A program made the translations under genes and the position numbers. The notes under the pieces were generated by a model. It saw nothing but the letters and a program-made list of their open reading frames with translations, did no database searches and was not told the DNA's origin. Positions 1 through 10,293 of a stretch of 64,000 bases of DNA are shown piece by piece. The stretch spans positions 41,065,681 to 41,129,680 of the forward strand of contig NC_088786.1 of assembly GCF_949628265.1 (NCBI RefSeq), written 5' to 3'. The DNA is from Cloeon dipterum (lineage: Eukaryota; Arthropoda; Insecta; Ephemeroptera; Baetidae). The stretch's first letter is position 1. Every line of letters starts with the position of its first letter.

Positions 1-2901
1 GTCGAGGGAGCACCACCTGAAATTTGAGGGGCACCCCAGGTCCGTTCCGGAAAGCCAGTAGTCACCAATGGTCAACCACGAATATTCTAGCCCGAATTAA
101 ATTTTAAATGTCTTTAAACAATTAATAATATACTTGTAATCAGTTTGGAAATGCAATTCAATTTTCCAGTCGACTCTACGGAGGTTAAATTCAAACCTAT
201 TTCGCAGCACTGGTCCCTGGCATTTTTCCAGGTAGACTTTTATAGGGGTTGTGGTGAATTATTGCATTTACTATCTATTTTAAACCTTGGTTTTGGTGTA
301 AGTCAAAATGTTCCGGCCACAGCTGTCGTACCACTCGCCATAAGAAGTGTAATCTAAAACAAAATTAATTTAAAATCTTTGGTAAAAAATATCCATACTT
401 AAAAGAACGTTATTTGTCGAGTTGAACAGGTTGACCTATTAATTTAATTTTATTATTTATAATTAATTTGTAAATTAATTCGAATACATCTCGCTGGCAT
501 TGATTTAAAGGGCACGAAGCAGCACACGCCGGCTTTTCAGTCGCAATTAATTGCGTCTATTTGAAATAGTTTTTAAATTACTGTATAACATATTTTGAAA
601 TAAATAAAATGCATGCCTTGCAAGCGTAAACGTATCTGTTGGCGCAGTTCCTGTCGCTCATGATGGTGCCTGTCGCATTCAAAACGAAGCGAAAATGCAC
701 GCAGCTCTCGTTTCCATTTTTGTTGTCGGGCTGGCCGCGCTCCCAACTCAAATCCTGGCTGAAAATCGTGGGTCCCGTGGGTTCGCAAAACGAAAACTGG
801 CCTTCGGGAGAGCCTTTCGAGGTGCTGGAAGTCCAGTAGTTTAAATTCGCTATCCAGTTGGCTAAAAATTCTTTTGTTAAGGATGTACGGAGTTTAATTT
901 TAAAACTACTTTTGTTGTAACCGGCCGAAAAGCGTGTTAGTAATTGTTGCTCGGCAGCATTGTCGATGTTGAGAGACTCCATTCCCAAAGCATAGCATTG
1001 TTGCATGCTTGCCAACCAAGACATCTATATAGCAATCGTTTTATATTTATATAATTTTTGTTCAATTTCTAAATTGAAATACCGGTTTGTTTCCCAAAAG
1101 ATAGGTGTAGCTGCCGATGTTGATCCAGACACCGTAAGAAGTTCGATCTTGAAACAGATTTTAAAATACTCAAACTAAAATTCTTGGCATTCTTTCATAC
1201 TTATCAAATTTCCATAAGAATCAAATAAGTTTGTCTGGATTTTCATAAATTTTTGTAACAGAATTTAAACAAATATTTTAATTCTAACGTTTTTGGTGAA
1301 CTGCTTGGGACAGTCGACGGGAAACTGGCAAATGTAGGGCAGTGCGTCATCGCATTTTCTGTGAGTCATCCCCTGCTCCTGCTTTTCGGAGTGGTGGAGA
1401 TTTCCAGGGCCAAACAGCGTTGGAGGGTTGACAATGGTGCAGGGGTTGGCAGCCAGAATTTGGACATTGATGTGAGAGAGGTCGACATGTTGTAGCCGAT
1501 CGAGCACCACGCGTATTTCTTTTCCAAATCGCATTTTGGATCTTCATTGGAGCCGCTTGTCCAGTAAGTTCCATCTGTTTTTGACAGGAAAATTTAAAAT
1601 TTCAATCTTTTTAACTAAAGAAACCTTTAAAACTGGAGAGACAGTTCATTTCCTCGAGAGATGTGACTGCCAAGAGGGACATTTTCAATGCAGAGCAACG
1701 CAATGCCGCTTCGTTCCTCGTCACCTTTTAAATTGTAATTAATTTACCTGATTTTGGATTTAATTTTTAATTTTCTTACAGCAACATTTGAAACGTAATA
1801 GAGCCGGTTGCATCTTGACGCCTTTTGCACTGAACCGTCCGCTAAAAAAATTAATTTAAAAAATCCCTAAAAATTTTAATGGCTCATTTTACATTGTGAT
1901 GGTTTCACTGTTGGGGTTTTCTGTAATTTAAATTATTTACTATAAAAGTTTAATTATTATTTCGGTTAAAAATATACTGTCAGGAAGTTATTGAAATCTG
2001 TACACGATAAGATGCACGAGAGAGGCTAAAATTATATAAAAATTAATTTTTTTTATCCTTTAATTCCCTCGAATTAAACCAACTAAAGGAAATAAGGTAT
2101 CTCCAGATTGGGTTGTTGCAGTTTTCCCTCCGTTAAGTGCTGAGGTGACTGAAATCGAAGATTCAAGTGATATTGGATTGAGTTTAATTGTTTCTGACGA
2201 TCCTAAAGCGTTTGCTGTGACGGAAGATGGTGACGTCATCAGAAAAGTCACATTTTCATCCGTAGTGGCGCCACTGGTGCTTTCTTCCGAAGTCAAAGCG
2301 TCGGTTCTGCTTCCTCCTTGATCTTCACTAGTTTTTCCATCAATTCCGCTATCCCTGATATCCGAAAAATCCCTGCTAGACGGTTTAGCTTTAAAAATGT
2401 GAACATTTTATTTGTATAATTATTTAAAATTTATTTAAATATTTCTTCACTAGCAGTTGTTGGACCGTTCTGCTTGCTGTTGCGGGCACTTCCTGTCGAT
2501 CTAGCCGCAATATTCTGCATTGTAATGGTGTCAACCTTCTAGAAAATTATTTTATTTAAAACAATTTCTAATGTAATTATTTTTTGCGTTCTACAGTCGC
2601 AGTTGAAGATGTCCTTAATCTTGTCGAGTTAGTTGGCCCGCAAGTTTTCCGCCCGCAACACTTGATGATGGTTCGTCTACGCGACGACTTGGAAAATCGA
2701 GCTTTTCGTGATTTAAATGAAAACCATCCTCCATAATTTTAATTAACCTTCTCACCAGCATTCTTTGACTTCGATTTTTTATTCAGCATTTCAAATCAGA
2801 GAATAAGAGTTTTTTAATAGAATTATTCCACTTACTTGGAGAGTTACTTGTCCAATGCTGATAATTATCATCAAAATGAGACACAAGTTGCCGAGTTTCA
2901 T
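1..2901 (-). CDS. Secreted multi-CTLD protein, paralogue B (3' end lies beyond the window)
   Basis: Start is the ATG at 2901, which opens an 18-residue signal peptide (MKLGNLCLILMIIISIGQ). Exons read on minus: 2848-2901, 2595-2687, 2451-2538, 2084-2388 (Ser/Thr-rich), 1978-2025, 1893-1920, 1780-1841, 1625-1724, 1312-1574 (these last three form CTLD1), 1083-1147, 910-1024, 617-861 (CTLD2), 488-556, 399-435, 286-353, 134-236 and 1-86 (start of CTLD3). CTLD2 shows the sugar-contact motif QPD, followed by NKNGNESCV and a final Cys. Exon sizes match paralogue A almost one for one (65, 115, 245, 37, 68, 103 bp). Exon 1312-1574 is 263 bp where A has 258, so the CTLD1 reading frame is lost before its PYICQF block. 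The gene may be a recent pseudogene or an assembly error. The end of exon 1 (2848 or 2836) is uncertain. The OBP and CTLD4 parts, if present, lie left of base 1. Confidence 0.75.
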
Positions 2902-3409
2902 GTTGCACGATTTCGACAGTGTGTAGATCGAGCTCTCGACTAAATTGTGCTGGATAGTTTGTTCGCTTAATGACTGTTTTTGACGTCACTTTCCCCGTAT
3001 TTCAATGACGTATTTTCCTGTTTTCGCAACAGTTTGTTTCACTTTTCGCAGTGTGAGTGTGAACGATGGCAAATATTACGCAAAAGCATCCGGCACGTGC
3101 CTACATTGTAAAATGTAAAATTTTGGTCTCGAATATTCTATTGCTGCAATTCTTTTACCATCTAGTGTGCAAAAATTGAAAGCAGAAAATTAAGTCAGGT
3201 TAACAATGTCTAGTTTTGATGAAATGCTTAACGGTGGGAGGCATTTTAGAAAACAATTCCCACAGGGCACCCTTGATTAAATCGCTTCCCTATCTTCCTA
3301 TGTAAAAATATCGCCAAAAACGAGAATTTTGGCTTCAAACCCAGCTAATCGACGCCTCTTGGTGCCAAATAAAGTGTCCGACAGTCAAACTCACCCTCCG
3401 GCCTCTAGG

Positions 3410-4010
3410 AGAATTAAGAAAAAAATCAGAAGAAAATGTCGTTTTAGCATAGATTTTTGGGGGTTCGGAGGTGGCGGGGTCGGATGGGGGTGGCTAGGAT
3501 GCTCAACGTACGCAGAGTTTTACCACGAGTCCAATGAACATTAGTTTTTCACTGTAGGACCCATAGGAGCCGAGCTATGAATTATTTAAGGAGCGAAATC
3601 GTGGTTTGTGACATTACAAAAATTTTGTTTTTGGGGCCCGGGCGGGGCCCTGTGGACCGACCGGCGGTGATTTTTGCACCAGTCGATGCCCCTTGGTGTA
3701 ACGCGTACGCCTGTGTACAGTTTTTCAAAATTAGACCATTTTTCAAATTGCTACGAATTTTTAAAAGCCCGATTTTTGGAAAAACTCAAATTTCGGTTTT
3801 AATTTTCTATTAATTCAACGGGTTGATGGATTTCAAGTCCCGAAGTCTCAAACGATTCGTCGCGACAAGCCCTACGGACGTACATAGCCTAACGACCTTT
3901 TTCAGGGTGCCCCACCCTGAGATCGGCCCCGGAGCCACTTTTCACGATTTTTTCAGCACCGCTGACCATTCCGACGCATTTCCAGTGCATCCGCTTGCGA
4001 TTTTTTTGGG
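3410..4010 (+). repeat. Dispersed repeat family R1, copy 1
   Basis: Shares ordered blocks with 10868-11900, 23930-24225 and (inverted) 19110-19420. The blocks are a 'tttaccacgagtccaat' segment, 'aggagccga', 'gacattacaaaa', a GC-rich core with 'cagtcgatgcccct', then a tail with 'agacctttttcagggt' or its near match and 'ccccaccctgaga'. No coding potential, terminal repeats or target-site duplication was found, so the class is unknown. Ends are approximate. Confidence 0.6.
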
Positions 4011-4404
4011 GTTTTAAACACTATTCCCGAGAAATGGCAGAGCCTGAACGCGAGCCGCGTGACTGTCTCAAAGAGCCGTCCCTAACATCGCTGGAAAGGT
4101 GCACAAATCCCAAAAATCAACTATTTGAGCCATTCTTCCAGTCACAAAATTAACTAGTTTTTAAATTCAAATCATGGAACGTTTTGGCCCAGTTCTGATG
4201 AGTTGCCAAGCCATCCAATAGGTGGCGAAAGCTTCAACTGTCCGGCAAACATCGCGCCTCGCTCGCGAGTCCATCATATAGAAAAAATCTAGCCCATTTA
4301 TTGAAGCGAGATATTCTTTAACTTTGCTAATAAATAACACTTCTTCTATAGGATGTTTTTAAATAAACAACAAGATTTAATAACACGGCAAACCAAGCAG
4401 CAAT

Positions 4405-4410
4405 TTTATT
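4405..4410 (-). terminator. Poly(A) signal of the CTLD-OBP gene
   Basis: AATAAA on minus, 30 bases past the stop codon of the gene ending at 4440. The position suits a very short 3' UTR. Confidence 0.45.
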
Positions 4411-4439
4411 AAAAGACACACTTTTTACTACAATCTCCA

Positions 4440-7400
4440 TTACAGTGGCTCGCATATAAACGATGCTAAATTATTATTTGTGATAGGATCAAAATTATAG
4501 AACAATTCGTGGATGTTCCCGTTGGCGACGCTGATCAAGACCAGCTTGAGAAGGCCGATGTTGACCGTGACGATGGATTCTGTGCACGGATACCTGTGTA
4601 CTCCGGTTGATAAGAAGTACAGATCCTGAGGCAACATCTTGCGGCTGTGACACCACACCTCCCGCGTCTGGTCGATTGATTCCGTGTCGCCCACAAGCAC
4701 GTTGAATGGCGTTTGGTTTTCTGTGAAAGCGAGATTTTGAACTTTAACAATGCACTTTATAGAAAAAATTGAAAACTTGATATATTCAGGGCCAATTGCA
4801 GGTCTGCCAGGGTCGCTGGTTCAAAGAGTTTCATTCCAAGGTTACAGCAGCGTTTGAACGCTGCAGCCGCATCCTGAACAAAATATTAATAAACAGGTCG
4901 AAAAATTAGTGAAACCTGCTCCCACCGTGTTGCCAACGGTACCGAAAAAGTAGGTCCTTCCATTGACAATCACCCTGCTGCCGATGTAGTCTATTGAATT
5001 CATTAGTTTCAATTTATTTCTTAGAACGATTTTAATTCTAATTGCCTGCTCCATTTTGGATGTTGAGGCTATTGATGACCGCTGGCTACAATTTAAAATA
5101 AATGAATATTTTTATACGAATAATAAAATTCATACATCCGAAGTACAGGGATACCGATCGGACATCCAGCAGCTTCGACGCTTTGGAACACAGGGAAGGG
5201 GAGGGGAAGCCTTAAAGAATAATTTTAATACGAAAAAAATAAAATATTTTAAATACAGACCACTGGTGATGCCTTAATGTCACTTTGCGCATTATTTTGG
5301 ACGATTTTCGCGACCAAATCAGGCTCCTTTTCCAGACCGCATTTGTATGTGTCGTAGGCAGACACGCACTCGTCGTCAGATTCTATTAATTTAATTATAA
5401 AATGTATTTTTAAATCAAACTTTTGCTGCTGCATCCGTCGTAAGCCGCGAATCCCTGTTCCATCTTGACAGGATCGTCTTCGGCGGCGATTTCTACTTGA
5501 CGCAGCATGTCAATGCCGCTCACACCCCCGGATTTAAACTAGAAAAAATATATTAAACAAAGGTCCACCAGGCATTTTGCCTCGAAATACCATTCCAACC
5601 TCCACGCCAACGCATTTCAAGAAGCACTATGCGATTAGAAAATAAATTATTTTATACTAAAAGAGAAATTTTGTACCAGGCACCTTCAAATTTAACGAGA
5701 TGTTTGCTGAACTAAAAACACTGACGTTCAAAAGAAAGTCAATTTCGTCTAAAATTTAATTTAGTCAGCTTTTTATATTATAAACTAATTCATAATCTCT
5801 ACAGGTGCTAATATTCCAAATTTCTCTGCATTCAGATTGAATCTGAAGTTGAGAGGAGGCTGCACTTCTCCGAACATCGCACAAAAAATTCTTTTCCTCT
5901 GCGCAGTCGGCGGTGGCCAGACGCGAGGATTCGTTTCTCGCCTCAAGATAAACGCAGTTTAGGCCTTTTACTGGGTGTCCCTCCTTCCACCTGAGCTCAG
6001 GGTTGACGAAATCGCGGTCGAGGGAGCACCACCTGAAATTTGAGGGGCACCCCAGGTCCGTTCCGGAAAGCCAGTAATCGCCAACGGTCAAAGACGCGAA
6101 TTCTTCGATCGAATTAAATTAAACAAGTTTAAAATTCTAAATAATTTTACTTGTAATCAGTTTGGAAATGCAATTCAATTTTCCAATCGACTCTATGGGC
6201 GTTAAATTCATTCCAATTGCGCAGCACTGATCCCTGGCGTTCTTCCAGGAAGACTAATTTAATCGATTATAGGCGGAGAATTTTTATAAAAATTTATTTA
6301 CCCTAGTTTTGGTGTAGGTCAAAATATTTCGGCCACAGCTATCGTACCACTCGCCGTATGACGCGAAATCTATACCAAAATATCTAAAATCTTATCTTAA
6401 AAAAAGAAATCCTTACCTAGAAGAAAGTTAGTACTCGAGTTGAAAAGGTTGACCTTTATTTAAATAATTAAAATTATACGCACTAAATTAAATTAAATTC
6501 AACGCACATCTCGCTGGCATTTATTCAAAGGGCAAGAAGCAACACACGCTGGTTTTTGGGTCACAGCAGCAGTGAGTTGCGTCTGAAATAAATTTAAGGT
6601 TTTCATATATTTTACGAATATTTCGAATGGCTTCCTGCCTTGCAAGCGAAAATGTATCTGTTGTCGCAGTTCCTGTCGGTCATGATGGCGGCCGTCGCGT
6701 TCAAAACGAAGCGAAAATGCACGCAGCTCTCGTTTCCATTTTTGTTGTCGGGCTGGCCGCGCTCCCAAGTCAGGCTGGGGCTCAAAATCGCGGGTCCAGT
6801 GGATTTGCACCACGACCACTGACCCTCAGGAGCACCTTTCCACGTACCGGAAGTCCAGTAATTGAAATTCACCTTCCAGTCGGCTGGAGTTTGTTTTTTA
6901 TGTTATTAATTTCTTGATAATTTTAAACACAAACTGGCGTTTTTTCCAAGTGTCAAGCTGGACAAGGCCCGTTGCTCGGCCGCGTCGTCCAGATTGAGAG
7001 CCTCCATTCCTAAAGAGCAGCAATGCTGCCAACTGGACGACCAGGACATCTATATGCCAAGAATAAATGAATTCCTCGAGTTTTATTGATTAAATAATTA
7101 TTAACTGGCTTGTTTCCCAAAAGATACGTGAAGCTGCCAATGTTGATCCACACTCCGTAAGAATTTTGGTCTAAAAATGACCAATTTTTATGTAAAGACC
7201 ATCTTTGAGGAAGTTTCTGAGCCCACCAATCGATTCCTGAGGGTCGAATTAGGTAAAGTGGGTGTTTTTTCCGTTAAAAAAGTGCAGCGCGACGTGCGAA
7301 CATTTTTCCCGCCAAAACAATTTGAACATATTTGCGAGAAATGCGCATGCGTCAGAGCTGGCTGGATCTGAGAAACAAGTCATTCGTACAGGCGGTCTCT

Positions 7401-9051
7401 CTGCAAGTGCTCAAACCAGCTCTCACGCATGCGCAGTTCTCGAAAATACGTTTATGTTGTTTTGGCGGGAAAAAAGTTCGCACGTCGCGCTACACTTTTT
7501 TAACGGAAAAAACATCCACTTTACCTAATTCGGCCCTCAGGAATCGATTGGTGTGCTCAGAACTCAGAAACTGCATCAAAGATGTTCTTTAAACCGTACC
7601 AATTAAATTTCCTGCTGAGTCGAATAAGGAATCCTGCGAAATTGAAAATAATTTCTATATTTTTTCCAAATAATTCTGAGATCGCACGTTTTTGTTGCAC
7701 TGTTTGGGACAATCGACGGTAAACTGGCAAATGTAGGGCAAATTCTCTTCACAATTCCTGAGGACCATCCCCTTTTTGGGGGTGGTTGAGAGGTCAAGGG
7801 CCAGACAGCGATGGAGGGTGGACGGAGCGGCAGTGGTAGACATCCAAAATTGCTCCGAAGAAACCAATTCCGAGGAAATATTGAAGCCGGTTGAGCACCA
7901 AGCGAATTTCTGCTCCAAATCGCAGTTGAGGTCTTCGTTCGAGCCGCTCGTCCAAAAAGTTCCAACAGCTGATTCGAGTTTATAGATTTCTGTGTAAAAA
8001 TCTGAGCAAACCTGTCAAAGTGGCCAGACAGTTTAGCTCTTCGAGAGAAGTGACGGCCAAAAGCGCCATTCCCATCGACTTGCATCGCAAAGCTGCTTCG
8101 TTTCTCGTCACCTAATATTTATTTTATTAATGTTAAAATTTGTTAGGAATTTTTACAGCAATTTTTGAGAGGAAATATTGTTTTCCACACAGTGCTGCCA
8201 TCTGCGTGGAACCATCCGCTGTTAAATAAAAATTTTGTTTAGTTTTAATTAATTTAAAAAGTATAAATGAGCATTATTTACATTGGGCAGGTCTTATTGC
8301 TGGAGATTTCTTTCAAAAAATAGATTTGAGTGGTTAATATTGAAAAATTAGGGAGTAGTTAACGCATGATAATTACCAATTGGTAGTTTGTGTAATCCGA
8401 ACACGTTAAATGACAAGGCGCAGGCTTAATTTAAAAATAATTTGGCCTCATTAACATTTTTAATTGCTCAAATGTATGACTCACTGTGGTTGTTGGTGCC
8501 GTTTCTTCAATTAAATTAGAAAGTGTTTCTGAATTTTGCGGGATTATCGTCGTGGGAGAAGAACTATCTGAGGACAAAAAGGTCGAAACGATCACTTCTC
8601 CATTTTCTGTGCCAACAGCCACGGAAATAGTCTCTCCAGGATTTTGAGCTGCTGATTTGTCCTCTTAATTTTTAAAAATGTTTTTAATTTTTTGGTTATT
8701 TATTTACTAGTAATCATTTCTGCAGTAAATTTCGAAAGCGGCGTTGAAGTGTTGTTCTGCTCGTGGCATTAATTAAATTTTATTTTAAAAATATTCAAAT
8801 AACTTACTCCGAGTGGCTTTGAAGAAGTTCTTCTTTTTGCCGGACTGCAAGTTTTAGATCCGCAGCACTTGATGATATTTTTCCTCCGCATCGACTTCGA
8901 AAGACCAGAATTCCCTTTCATTTTCTTGGCATTCCTTTGAATGCTCTATTTAAAGATGATTGGAATTCAAAATCTTCTAAAAATTTGGTATATTTACTTG
9001 TCCAATGCTGATGAGAACCATCAAAACGAGGCACACGTAGCACAAATTCAT
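4440..9051 (-). CDS. Secreted CTLD-CTLD-CTLD-OBP-CTLD fusion protein (paralogue A)
   Basis: ATG at 9051 opens a signal peptide (residues 1-18). Exons on minus: 8998-9051, 8808-8924, 8708-8756, 8485-8663, 8377-8424, 8282-8309, 8157-8218, 8012-8111, 7711-7968, 7106-7170, 6935-7049, 6639-6883, 6508-6582, 6417-6453, 6302-6369, 6151-6253, 5803-6102, 5684-5748, 5591-5626, 5421-5538, 5264-5382, 5147-5180, 4926-4990, 4777-4873, 4440-4720. The sum is 2718 bp, 905 aa. Layout: basic patch with KCCG (19-57), Ser/Thr-rich (58-160), CTLD1 (about 170-298), CTLD2 with QPD (299-440), Cys linker CPLNKC, CTLD3 (about 480-620), OBP module (626-747), CTLD4 (about 759-905). CTLDs suggest carbohydrate or surface binding and the OBP fold suggests binding of a small hydrophobic ligand; both are family inferences. 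The joins around 5155-5264 and the exon ending at 7711 are the least certain. A MITE sits in the 7171-7710 intron. Confidence 0.82.
5147..5845 (-). other. Odorant-binding-protein module inside the CTLD protein
   Basis: Read across exons 5803-6102 (last part), 5684-5748, 5591-5626, 5421-5538 and 5264-5382, the peptide has six cysteines spaced C1-X30-C2-X3-C3-X42-C4-X8-C5-X8-C6, the classical insect OBP (PBP/GOBP) signature. C1 is the TGC at 5828-5830. C2-C3 is CFLKC at the start of exon 5591-5626. C5-C6 is CVSAYDTYKC. All splice phases agree. The exon at 5803-6102 encodes the last CTLD3 cysteines (FLCDV) and OBP C1 without interruption, tying the two folds into one protein. Confidence 0.85.
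7194..7593. mobile_element. Long-TIR MITE, copy 1 (intron of the CTLD-OBP gene)
   Basis: About 400 bp, nearly a complete fold-back: the left arm (…AAAGACCATCTTTGAGG, CCACCAATCGATTCCTGAGG) returns inverted on the right arm to …GTTCTTTAAA. The inner arms carry 'cgcatgcgt' and 'gttttggcggg' blocks in opposite orientation. Two other copies lie at 32079 and 34659. There is no transposase inside. Ends look like TTAA followed by AAAGAC, which hints at a piggyBac-type mobiliser; that is inference. Confidence 0.75.
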
Positions 9052-10293
9052 TTTGCATTCGTCTCTTTCGCTCAACTGGGTTTTGATTTTTGCGATTTTT
9101 GATTTCGCTTCGACGTACGTGTTTCTCGTCGACTCGTAAATGGCGCTGATTTCCTGTTTTCCAGTCGCAATGTGGGATTCCCAAATGAGAACACGAATTG
9201 ACCGTACATCATCATCGTGTCGCGTTTTCGATAAAAGGTACAAAATTGAGAGAGGAAATTCACAGCGTGTCGTATTTTTCAAACCTCAACGCTTTTCCAT
9301 TTCTCTGATATATTTTTCCGCCCATCCTGTCCATGATTTGACACTGCATTTCGGGAAAATCCAGAATTTTTGACGGGAAAATTTCAAATGACCCACTAAT
9401 TGATTCAAATATGAGCTATTTTCAAATTTGTTGAGTCAATTATTATTAAATTCAGCTTTCTGGACATTGCAAAAATTTAAAATTCACTTAAAATGTATTT
9501 TTTCATTTAATTTTGAAACTTTGGGTCATGATTTCAAACTTAAAATGTCGCCAAAATGGGTCGTTTCATTGCCTGAAGACACGCAGGGCTGCTTGTCCCC
9601 GAATTCCAGGCAATTCTGCCGACTCCTTTCAAGTTCCAAGCGATTGGAGCACTTTGTTCATTCTTTTCCCTACGCGCGCTTTGCACCGAAAGAATTGGTT
9701 TTCAATAATGGCGTGGCGCTGTCATCGCAGCCTGGCAGACACACAGCTAGTGCGGGAGACAAGTTGTTAAGTGTGAGATAAGGAGCAAAAGAAATAAAAT
9801 GTACTTTAAATTAAAACTGAGCCAAACATTATTTAAATGAAATTTTAAACGGTTCCAAAATATTAAATAATATTAAAATGCAATTAAAACCATAAATTTT
9901 TAGTTTAAACCTCAATGTGTTTATATATTCTCAATCTCCTGATCTCACTATCCTTGGCGGCCTGCATCACCGGTGACGCCCACGTAGTATCAGAACACAG
10001 GAAAATGTAAACAAACAACCAAGAACCGCTTGGTTTTTTTCTAATTTGTGATTAATAACCCCGTTTTTCTTCAGGAATTTCCATTCCCATTGATTGTAAA
10101 TTATTTCCATCAAATGGCGAAAGAGACGAAGCCTGACAAGTCATTTTTTTAATTTATGGGGGACTCACACTTTTCGCCCAACACTCACACTTCTCGCTAG
10201 GATAGGGCATTACATTGATTCTTCCCATCAAAAAACGAGAAGTGTGAGTCCCCCATAATAATTGTATTTTGAAATGTAAAACATCTGGACAAG
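9052..10293. promoter_or_regulatory. Divergent intergenic region, CTLD-OBP gene / ANKLE1-like gene
   Basis: 1.24 kb between two genes read outwards. No TATA box stands out. Overlapping short open frames near 9428-9781 look like chance. The right end holds a perfect-looking small hairpin (10155-10257) close to the start codon of the plus-strand gene. Confidence 0.4.
10155..10257. repeat. Short inverted repeat (hairpin) just upstream of ANKLE1-like start
   Basis: Arms 10155-10176 (tatgggggactcacactttt…) and 10236-10257 match as reverse complements with one mismatch over 22 bases, around a 59-base loop. The loop itself carries one more partial copy of 'actcacacttctcg'. The right arm ends 37 bases before the ATG at 10294, so it lies in the 5' UTR or core promoter. 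It could be a tiny MITE or a structured 5' leader. Confidence 0.6.

Larger units (their letters stand above)
2902..4439. other. Gap between the two lectin paralogues
   Basis: About 1.5 kb between the start of paralogue B and the stop of paralogue A, both on minus. It should hold the promoter of B (right of 2901) and the 3' UTR of A. The middle (about 3410-4010) is a copy of a dispersed GC-rich repeat listed separately. No other gene is visible. Confidence 0.6.

Noticed and set aside
5056-5100. Possible small exon (minus) after AATTGTAG near 5093 in the lectin-OBP gene
   Set aside because: It meets a stop in the frame needed to join the OBP and CTLD4 exons, and skipping it keeps the frame.
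9428-9781. 117-codon open frame upstream of the ANKLE1-like gene
   Set aside because: No domain, no splice context, and a second frame is open over the same bases.
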